Assembly: GCA_937960715.1 (NCBI GenBank)
Contig: CALGOO010000178.1
Location: 1 to 5,286, forward strand
Source: an uncultured Candidatus Competibacteraceae bacterium
GTDB taxonomy: Bacteria > Pseudomonadota > Gammaproteobacteria > Competibacterales > Competibacteraceae
Reading direction: 5' to 3'
DNA length: 5,286 nt
The translations under genes and the position numbers were made by a program. How positions within the stretch are numbered: position 1 is the first letter of the stretch; each line of letters starts with the position of its first letter. This document shows positions 1 to 4,572 of this stretch, in pieces. Below the pieces are notes generated by a model. That model was not told the DNA's origin. It saw only the letters and a list, made by a program, of their open reading frames with translations, and searched no databases.

Positions 1-3
1 CCC

Positions 4-32
4 AACATAGGATACCCGTCGCTACCTGTCAA
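4..32 (-). promoter_or_regulatory. Sigma70-like promoter pointing left, out of the window
   Basis: Read on the minus strand there is a perfect -35 hexamer TTGACA (27-32), a 17-base spacer (10-26) and a -10-like TATGTT (4-9, four of six matches to TATAAT). Transcription would run off the left edge, so it would serve a gene outside this window and lies downstream of the small gene at 80-568. The spacing and the perfect -35 support it. A weak -10 and the absence of a visible target gene limit certainty. Confidence 0.4.
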
Positions 33-79
33 AACTTTTGGCGCAGCCCACGAGGTACTGGCGATCAATCCCTTACTCT

Positions 80-568
80 TTACTTTGGGAACTCGGTCTT
101 GAATAAGTTAAATTCAGTTCCAACATTCCGCACGCCGCCGTGCAAGTCGCCGCCGACAGCGACGCCGCCTTTGCCGGCGGCCACCGCACCCGGACCTTGG
201 GCGATGGCTCCGTCGCCGAAGTTGGCCGCTTGATAGTGCTGGGGATGGCCAGCCGCCTTCAGCACTTGCGCCAGCCCGGCGAACAAGTCCTGATCGGCTT
301 CCAGCAGCTTCTTAAGCTGCACCCGCAGCGCGGCTTGGGTATCCGCATCCCCGGGGGCGGCGACCACATCCTGAACCGCCGCCGTCGCCGTCGGGCTGGC
401 CTCGACCGCCGGCCGGAGCTTGCGCCACAGCGCCTTGGCGGTCTCCCACACGCCCGCGCCCAACTGCTGCCCGAGCACTTCGGCGCCCTTTTCACCCGCT
501 TTCACCAAAAACGGTAACGCCGGAACCAGAGCACCCGTCACACTTGCCGCCAAGGTTGCAATGTCCAT
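80..568 (-). CDS. Small protein of unknown function with glycine-rich repeat tail
   Basis: This encodes 162 residues that I cannot assign to a named family. The N-terminal third (about 1-50) is helical, with a hydrophobic stretch at 5-22 followed by charged segments containing WETAKALWRKLRP (41-53). A predicted helical segment, ALRVQLKKLLEADQDLF, lies at 80-96. From about 117 to 145 the tail alternates small hydrophobic residues and glycine (GAIAQGPGAVAAG, then GVAVGGDLHGG), resembling short beta-solenoid or amyloid-like repeats. Similar layouts, as I recall them, occur in small proteins and N-terminal regions near NACHT, CHAT or caspase-type conflict genes; that link is inference. The ATG start is supported by GGAGG eight bases upstream. 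The gene lies 51 bases after the MazF-like toxin on the same strand, so it may share its transcript. It has no clear signal peptide, and the hydrophobic N-terminus could instead associate with a membrane. Confidence 0.8.
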   Translation of the reverse strand: MDIATLAASVTGALVPALPFLVKAGEKGAEVLGQQLGAGVWETAKALWRKLRPAVEASPTATAAVQDVVAAPGDADTQAALRVQLKKLLEADQDLFAGLAQVLKAAGHPQHYQAANFGDGAIAQGPGAVAAGKGGVAVGGDLHGGVRNVGTEFNLFKTEFPK

Positions 569-576
569 TTTGGAAG

Positions 577-581
577 CCTCC
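577..581 (-). promoter_or_regulatory. Strong ribosome binding site of the 162-residue gene
   Basis: GGAGG on the minus strand lies eight bases before the ATG at 566-568. It is the best Shine-Dalgarno match on the left side of the window. It fixes this start and implies efficient independent initiation, in contrast to the toxin upstream, which appears to depend on translational coupling. Confidence 0.75.
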
Positions 582-619
582 GATTTGTGTTGAAAACCCG
601 ATTCGTCATCCCCGCCGAA

Positions 620-967
620 TCACCGCCCCAGTACGACGTCGATGCCGTGGAGAATCTGCGCGAACAGTTTTGGCGGGAGCCGCCCGGCCCGGTCGGTCAG
701 AAAGGTCCGGTCGAGGGCGATGATCTGCGAGGCGTTAGCCACCGAGTCTTTGGGCAGGCCGGCGGTCTTGGCGGGGATCAACGTGTTCCCCGGCGCGTCG
801 GCCCAAACCAGATTGCTGGTCAACGGCACGCAGACGACCGTGGCGATACGGCTCCGGTTCAGTGGATTGCCCTGAACGACGACCACCGGTCGGCGCAACC
901 CAGGGCCAGACCCGGCGGGCTCCGGCAACTCCGCCCACCAGACCTCCCCCTGCCGAATCTCTACCAC
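620..967 (-). CDS. MazF/PemK-family toxin (type II toxin-antitoxin endoribonuclease)
   Basis: This 115-residue protein has the length and order of motifs of MazF/PemK/Kid toxins, which cut mRNA in a ribosome-independent, sequence-specific way and halt growth when the antitoxin is lost. Visible hallmarks are RQGEVWWAEL at 5-14 (first beta strand), GLRRPVVVV at 23-31 with the conserved arginine before the Pro-Val strand, VPLTSN at 47-52 with the Thr/Ser next to the active site, and ASQIIALDRTFL at 79-90 with the conserved glutamine. The likely catalytic residues, by family analogy, are R25 or R26 and T50/S51. The start is GTG at 965-967 and overlaps the antitoxin stop by seven bases, with no good Shine-Dalgarno sequence, so translation is probably coupled to the antitoxin. 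No truncation or frameshift is visible. The RNA site it recognises cannot be read from the sequence. Confidence 0.92.
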   Translation of the reverse strand: MVEIRQGEVWWAELPEPAGSGPGLRRPVVVVQGNPLNRSRIATVVCVPLTSNLVWADAPGNTLIPAKTAGLPKDSVANASQIIALDRTFLTDRAGRLPPKLFAQILHGIDVVLGR

Positions 968-1200
968 TCGGCGCGCTCGAACACCCGACGCGCGACCGCC
1001 GCCAACAGCGGATCGGGTCGGGGTTCGTCGAGCCGTTCGACGACCCGGTCCATGGCTTCGGTCACCTCGTCTGGGGCATGTCGCGCCAGGTATTCGGCCA
1101 AGGCTTCGGCATAAAGTTGGCTGCGGGACTTCCGCGTCCGCTTCGCCTGTCGCTCCGCGGCGAGAAAGAGTTTATCAGGTAGGGAGATCGCCGTTTTCAT
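961..1200 (-). CDS. Ribbon-helix-helix antitoxin of the MazF-like toxin
   Basis: This 79-residue protein starts MKTAISLPDKLF, the typical DNA-binding beta strand of CopG/MetJ-type ribbon-helix-helix proteins. Helix one (about 11-22) and KSRSQLYAEALAEYLAR (24-40) complete the fold. The acidic, less ordered C-terminal half (about 43-79) is where such antitoxins wrap and block the toxin. The family normally represses its own operon by binding short inverted repeats. I chose the ATG at 1198-1200. A longer reading from a TTG at 1288-1290 would add 30 low-complexity residues before the conserved start and would overlap the neighbouring gene. The stop overlaps the toxin GTG, the classic antitoxin-first layout. 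There is no Shine-Dalgarno sequence before the ATG. The partner is MazF-like, but the antitoxin fold is RHH and not the AbrB fold of Escherichia coli MazE. Confidence 0.88.
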   Translation of the reverse strand: MKTAISLPDKLFLAAERQAKRTRKSRSQLYAEALAEYLARHAPDEVTEAMDRVVERLDEPRPDPLLAAVARRVFERAEW

Positions 1201-1212
1201 ACCAAAAGTATG
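1198..1212. promoter_or_regulatory. Inverted repeat over the antitoxin start, candidate operator
   Basis: CATAC (1198-1202) and GTATG (1208-1212) form a perfect five-base inverted repeat around CAAAA. One arm includes the start codon itself. Ribbon-helix-helix antitoxins bind short palindromes of this kind at their own promoters, so this is a reasonable autorepression site. The arms are short, so chance occurrence cannot be excluded. Confidence 0.35.
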
Positions 1213-1235
1213 ACCACTATAACGCCGCTTCACAA
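1207..1235 (-). promoter_or_regulatory. Possible promoter of the toxin-antitoxin operon
   Basis: On the minus strand TTGTGA (1230-1235, four of six matches) and CATACT (1207-1212, four of six) are separated by 17 bases. An alternative -10, TATAGT, lies at 1216-1221 but lacks a good -35. Either choice puts the transcription start within about ten bases of the ATG, which would give a leaderless or nearly leaderless mRNA and fits the lack of a Shine-Dalgarno sequence. The first choice overlaps the inverted repeat at 1198-1212. Both matches are weak. Confidence 0.3.
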
Positions 1236-1256
1236 GTTCGCCCACCTCGTCCGCGC

Positions 1257-2126
1257 CTACGCCACTTCCCGCCGCTCCACCAACTCCCAACCATGATATA
1301 TCAATAAAAAGCCATGTAACCAGGTCGAACCAGCCCGGCGGCGCAGATCGGCATCGGCTAAATAGCGACGCAACTGCGCTTCGCCGTCGGCGATCAGGGC
1401 CGCGCGCCGCTCCGGCGCGTCCTCTCCACGCCGCAGATATTTCAGTTCGATCAGATAACTATGCCGCAGGTCGGGATACTTCATCAGGAACGGTTCGAGG
1501 AACAGATCGGGAAAGTCCTTGCCGGCTTCGCGTTCGCTGCGGGTGAGATAGAAGAAGGGCAGCCCGTTGAGATAGGCCAGCAGAAACCCCTGAATCACCT
1601 TCTCGCCCTGAAAGTAATCGCGGACGCTGGTCTGCTCGGCCACCTGCTGGGCCAGGTAGTCGAAGAATCCCGCCCATTCGCCCCGGTAGGCCAGGGCGGC
1701 AAGATGATCCTGCAACAGCCACAGGGCCGGAGCGAAGATATTCACTTCCCAGTAGGCATCGCGCAGATAGCTGTAATGCAACTGCCAGACGGTTTCGTTG
1801 GGCACGGTCAGCCGCACTCGACCCTCCTTCACGCCGCCGTGGGTGAGCAGACCCAGGTGATACAACAGGGAAATGAAATGTTGCGGTTCGGTCAGCCGGG
1901 CGACCGGGAAGCTGCCGATGATCGGACCGTGGGCTTCGCCCTCTTCCAGCACCGCCTTCAACCGCGCGAAGTTGCCGTTCAGGCTCTGGCCCATCTGCGC
2001 CAGATAGCGCAACTTCGAGTAGTCGGTGCGGACGTTGCTGTCGATCAGTTCGTCTGGCGCCTGGCCCCGTTCGTACAGGGTCAGGGCGAAATACAGCAGT
2101 AAGGGATGGGCGAAGCATTGGGTTTC
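1257..2126 (-). pseudogene. 5'-truncated AAA-ATPase-like / PD-(D/E)XK nuclease family gene (C-terminal half only)
   Basis: The reading frame matches the C-terminal half of AAA-ATPase-like proteins with a PD-(D/E)XK nuclease domain (AAA-ATPase_like plus PDDEXK_9 architecture), which are usually over 500 residues long. Only about 290 family-like residues remain. Counting from a TTG at 2010-2012, conserved blocks are LNGNFARLKAVLEEGE (11-26), FISLLYHLGLLT (46-57), YRGEWAGFFDYLA (109-121), SVRDYFQGEKVIQGFLLAYL (129-148), and the nuclease motif PDLFLEP (168-174, D169) with IELKY (188-192, E189 and K191). Family-like sequence continues upstream of that TTG (LLLYFALTLYERGQAPDEL, then NVRTDYSKL) to about 2126. 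The frame closes with a stop at 2187-2189. No Walker A or B sequence exists, and there is no ATG or GTG start before an internal ATG at 1992-1994. The nuclease motif itself is intact and there are no internal stops, so the loss may be recent or the stub may still be used. The biochemical role of the intact family is not well defined. Confidence 0.75.
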
Positions 2127-2169
2127 ATGGGCTGAACAATACCGTGGCGCGCTGGCGAAACAGCTTGGC

Positions 2170-2199
2170 CGGTTTACCGAAAGCCGTCAAATGACCGGC
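2170..2199. repeat. Two small adjacent inverted repeats at the strand-switch boundary
   Basis: CGGT-TT-ACCG (2170-2179) is a perfect short palindrome. It is followed by GCCGTC-AAAT-GACCGGC (2183-2199), a six-pair stem with one bulged base. They lie where family homology of the truncated gene has ended and before the promoter of the next gene. Neither is followed by a T-run, so they do not look like an intrinsic terminator. They may simply mark the rearranged junction or be chance structure. Confidence 0.25.
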
Positions 2200-2239
2200 G
2201 GAAAATCCGACCACCCGCCACCGTTCGAGGCCGGCGCGG

Positions 2240-2268
2240 TTGCCCGACCATGGATCGTTCGCTATAAC
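2240..2268 (+). promoter_or_regulatory. Sigma70-like promoter of the solute-binding protein gene
   Basis: TTGCCC (2240-2245, four of six -35 matches) and TATAAC (2263-2268, five of six -10 matches) are separated by exactly 17 bases. The transcription start would fall near 2275, giving a leader of about 28 bases before the ATG at 2303. It is well placed to drive this gene and probably the next one. Confidence 0.55.
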
Positions 2269-2288
2269 CTTGAGCGAAACCCCCTGCC

Positions 2289-2293
2289 GAGGA
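2289..2293 (+). promoter_or_regulatory. Ribosome binding site of the solute-binding protein gene
   Basis: GAGGA lies nine bases before the ATG at 2303. It supports this start, which also places a well-formed signal peptide at the N-terminus. Confidence 0.65.
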
Positions 2294-2302
2294 TAGTCCG
2301 TC

Positions 2303-3139
2303 ATGAAAAACCGTTTGTTGGCCGTACTCACCACCGCTGTCCTACTGCTCGCCGTCCTGTCGCCGCCGCTGGCCCGAGCCCAGAGTGTCAACCAGCAACT
2401 CGCCGCCGGCAGCGTGGTGGAAACCATCAAGAAGCGCGGCGCGATCCGGGTCGGCCTGTCCACCTTCGTGCCCTGGGCGATGCGCGACAAGAACGGCGAG
2501 TTGATCGGTTACGAAATCGACGTTGCCAAGCAGTTGGCCGAGGACATGAAGGTCAAGGCCGAGTTCGTGCCCACCGCCTGGGACGGCATCATTCCCGCCC
2601 TGCTGGCCGGCAAGTTCGACGTGGTGATCGGCGGCATGACCATCACCCCGGAACGCAATCTGACCGTCAACTTCACCCAGCCCTACGCCAATTCCGGCAC
2701 TCACCTGGTGGCTAACAGGGAACTGGCGGCTGGCTTCAAGTCGCTGGAAGATTTCAACAAACCGGACGTGGTGCTGGCCGCGCGGCGCGGCGCGACCCCG
2801 GCCACCGCCGCCAAGCGGCTGATGCCCAAGGCCACGCTGCGCCAGTTCGACGAGGACGCGCTGGCCTTGCAGGAAGTGCTGAACGGCAAGGCCCACGCCT
2901 TCGTCACCAGCACCCCGACCCCGGCGTTCGAGGCATTGAAGCATCCCGACAAGCTGTTCCTGCCGATTCCCGAGCCGTTCGTACAGGGCGCGGAAGGCTT
3001 CGCGCTGCGCAAGGGCGACCCCGACGCACTGAATTTCTTCAACAACTGGATTTTGCTGCGCCAGCAGGACGGCTGGCTGAAGGAACGCCACGACTACTGG
3101 TTCAAGACCCGTGCCTGGGCTGGACAAGTGGTGGAATAG
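2303..3139 (+). CDS. Periplasmic amino-acid-type solute-binding protein (SBP family 3) of an ABC transporter
   Basis: The 278-residue product has a Sec signal peptide (KNR, hydrophobic core about 5-19, likely cleavage after ARA at 26) and a full family 3 solute-binding domain. Hallmarks are IRVGLSTFVPWAM (48-60), ELIGYEIDVAKQLAEDM (66-82, the family signature), WDGIIPALLAGKFDVVIGGM (93-112) and TITPER (113-118), whose arginine usually holds the ligand carboxylate. It would bind a small, probably amino-acid-like ligand in the periplasm and deliver it to a permease. Where most members have G-x-x-D-A and a later Asp that binds the alpha-amino group, this one reads GKAHAFVTSTP (195-205), with His198 and Ser203 at those places. 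I believe a subfamily shares this, so the ligand may be atypical. No permease or ATPase gene is present in the window. The next gene starts 21 bases later. Confidence 0.9.
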   Translation: MKNRLLAVLTTAVLLLAVLSPPLARAQSVNQQLAAGSVVETIKKRGAIRVGLSTFVPWAMRDKNGELIGYEIDVAKQLAEDMKVKAEFVPTAWDGIIPALLAGKFDVVIGGMTITPERNLTVNFTQPYANSGTHLVANRELAAGFKSLEDFNKPDVVLAARRGATPATAAKRLMPKATLRQFDEDALALQEVLNGKAHAFVTSTPTPAFEALKHPDKLFLPIPEPFVQGAEGFALRKGDPDALNFFNNWILLRQQDGWLKERHDYWFKTRAWAGQVVE

Positions 3140-3160
3140 CCGAGAGCGGGAATCCGCGCC

Positions 3161-4456
3161 ATGGTGATCGGCGAAGTCCTGCTCATCCTGTTGTTGATCG
3201 TGCTCAACGGCTTCTTCGCCATGGCCGAGCTGGCGGTGGTGTCCGCGCGCAAGACCCGGCTGCGGCGGATGGCCGAGGCCGGACAGCGCGGCGCGGCGAT
3301 GGCCCTGCGCCTGGCCGAACAGCCGGGCCGGTTCCTGTCCACGGTCCAGATCGGCATCACCTTGATCGGCATCTTCGCCGGCGCCTTCGGCGGCGCGACC
3401 CTGGCGCAACCGCTGGGTGCCTGGCTAGCAGCCACCTTTCCCGCCATCGCGGCCCACGGCGCCAGGCTGGCGCTGGGTCTGGTGGTGGCGTCGATCACCT
3501 ATTTATCGCTGATCGTCGGCGAACTCGTGCCGAAGCATCTGGCCCTGCGCGACCCCGAACGACTGGCAGCGGCGGCGGCCTGGCCTTTGTGGATCATGGC
3601 CTGGATCGGCTCCCCGCTGGTCTGGCTGCTCGATTTTTCCACCCGCGCGGTTTTGCGACTCCTGGGCGGCAGTGCGATTCCCAAACAGCGCGTCACCGAC
3701 GAGGAAATCAAGGCCCTGCTGGCCGAAGCAGCGGCGGCCGGCGTGGTGGAGCGTGCCGAGCAGGCGATGATCAGCGGCGTCATGCGGTTGGCGGATCGGC
3801 CGGTCGGCGCGGTGATGACGCACCGCCCCGCCATCGTCTGGCTCGATCTGGATGACCCACCGGCGGTGCTGCTGAACACGATTCGCGCCCATCGCTTTCC
3901 CCGCTTCCCGGCCGGGCGCGGCGCCATCGATGAAGTTCAAGGCGTGATCCGGGCCAAGGACGTGCTGGACTGTTATCTCACTGGCCGGGAACCCGATTTC
4001 GACGCCCTGCTTCAGGAAGCGCCAGTGGTGCATGAAAGCACTGATGCGTTGCAGGTGCTCGACGTGCTCAAGCAATCGCCGGCGCGGCTGGCGCTGGTTC
4101 GCGACGAATACGGCGGCCTGGAAGGGCTGGTGACATTGACCGATCTGATGGAGGCCATCGTCGGCGCGCTGGCGGAACCCCGCGCCACGGATGAACCGCC
4201 GGTGGTCAGGCGGGAGGATGGTTCCTGGCTGGTGGATGGCGGGCTGCCGCTGGATCAGTTGTGGGACTTGCTGAATCCGTGCGAAATTCCCGCCGAGAAC
4301 GGCTATTACACCCTGGCCGGGCTGGTGCTGGCGCGACTGGGCGAGGTGCCCGTGACCGGCCAGTGGTTCGCCTGGGGCGGCTACCGGTTCGAAGTCGTGG
4401 ACATGGACGGCCAGCGGATCGACAAGGTGCTGGTCAGTCGCGAATCCGTCGCCTGA
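3161..4456 (+). CDS. CorC/HlyC-family membrane protein (DUF21-CBS-CBS-CorC_HlyC)
   Basis: This 431-residue inner-membrane protein has the complete architecture of the family often labelled hemolysin or magnesium/cobalt efflux protein (UPF0053, related to CNNM). The DUF21 membrane domain covers about 1-175, with hydrophobic segments near 4-26, 58-80, 102-124 and 137-160 and the motifs NGFFAMAELAVVSARK (16-31) and VGELVPKHLALRDPERLA (119-136). A CBS pair covers about 215-335 and ends in the characteristic VRDEYGGLEGLVTLTDLMEA (313-332). The C-terminal CorC_HlyC domain covers about 345-428. The family is linked to divalent cation, mainly magnesium, transport; hemolytic activity is not implied. 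The start ATG has only a weak purine-rich stretch (3142-3150) before it. The 21-base gap suggests co-transcription with the solute-binding protein gene, although no shared function is evident. The gene is intact. I cannot tell which paralogue of the family it is. Confidence 0.93.
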   Translation: MVIGEVLLILLLIVLNGFFAMAELAVVSARKTRLRRMAEAGQRGAAMALRLAEQPGRFLSTVQIGITLIGIFAGAFGGATLAQPLGAWLAATFPAIAAHGARLALGLVVASITYLSLIVGELVPKHLALRDPERLAAAAAWPLWIMAWIGSPLVWLLDFSTRAVLRLLGGSAIPKQRVTDEEIKALLAEAAAAGVVERAEQAMISGVMRLADRPVGAVMTHRPAIVWLDLDDPPAVLLNTIRAHRFPRFPAGRGAIDEVQGVIRAKDVLDCYLTGREPDFDALLQEAPVVHESTDALQVLDVLKQSPARLALVRDEYGGLEGLVTLTDLMEAIVGALAEPRATDEPPVVRREDGSWLVDGGLPLDQLWDLLNPCEIPAENGYYTLAGLVLARLGEVPVTGQWFAWGGYRFEVVDMDGQRIDKVLVSRESVA

Positions 4457-4520
4457 CGCTTTTCATGACGGGTTGCCGGCCCAGCGCGGAGCATCCTACC
4501 CCTGATTTCTTCGCCAGTCC

Positions 4521-4537
4521 TGCCATACTTCTTGGCA
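4521..4537. repeat. Short inverted repeat before the exported-protein gene
   Basis: TGCCA (4521-4525) and TGGCA (4533-4537) flank seven bases, 35 bases before the next ATG. This could be an operator half-site pair or a weak hairpin in the leader. A -10-like CATACT overlaps it at 4524-4529 but has no matching -35. No convincing terminator was found in the 116-base gap 4457-4572. Confidence 0.2.
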
Positions 4538-4559
4538 TCGCGGCTCGCTCACCCCATTT

Positions 4560-4565
4560 GGAGAA
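4560..4565 (+). promoter_or_regulatory. Ribosome binding site of the exported beta-helix protein gene
   Basis: GGAGAA ends seven bases before the ATG at 4573. With the signal peptide that follows, it fixes the start of this gene. Confidence 0.65.
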
Positions 4566-4572
4566 CCCTCTC

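Noticed and set aside
961..1290. Longer antitoxin reading from a TTG start at 1288-1290
   Set aside because: The extra 30 residues are Gly/Val-rich, overlap the end of the nuclease remnant and precede the typical RHH start MKTAISLPD.
1461..2102. Long plus-strand open frame opposite the ATPase-nuclease remnant
   Set aside because: It is antisense to a frame with clear family motifs, has no recognisable domain, and is explained by high GC content suppressing stop codons.
1459..2118. Second minus-strand frame starting with an ATG at 2118
   Set aside because: It overlaps the nuclease frame in another register and reads as Arg/Pro/Ser-rich sequence without conserved motifs. I considered whether its ATG could restart the truncated gene by frameshift, but no slippery site is evident.
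2026..2715. Plus-strand frame overlapping the start of the solute-binding protein gene
   Set aside because: It runs out of register through the signal peptide and binding domain of a clear gene and becomes Arg/His-rich there.
2342..3409. 355-residue minus-strand frame across the solute-binding and CorC-like genes
   Set aside because: It spans two well-supported genes on the other strand, and its composition (Gln, Gly, His, Arg rich) is typical of antisense translation in GC-rich DNA.
3503..4075. Minus-strand frame opposite the CorC-like gene
   Set aside because: It is antisense to the conserved DUF21 and CBS region and shows no domain or ribosome binding site.
4457..4572. Intrinsic terminator after the CorC-like gene
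   Set aside because: No GC-rich stem followed by a T-run is present. The only inverted repeat (4521-4537) has five-base arms and no T-run.
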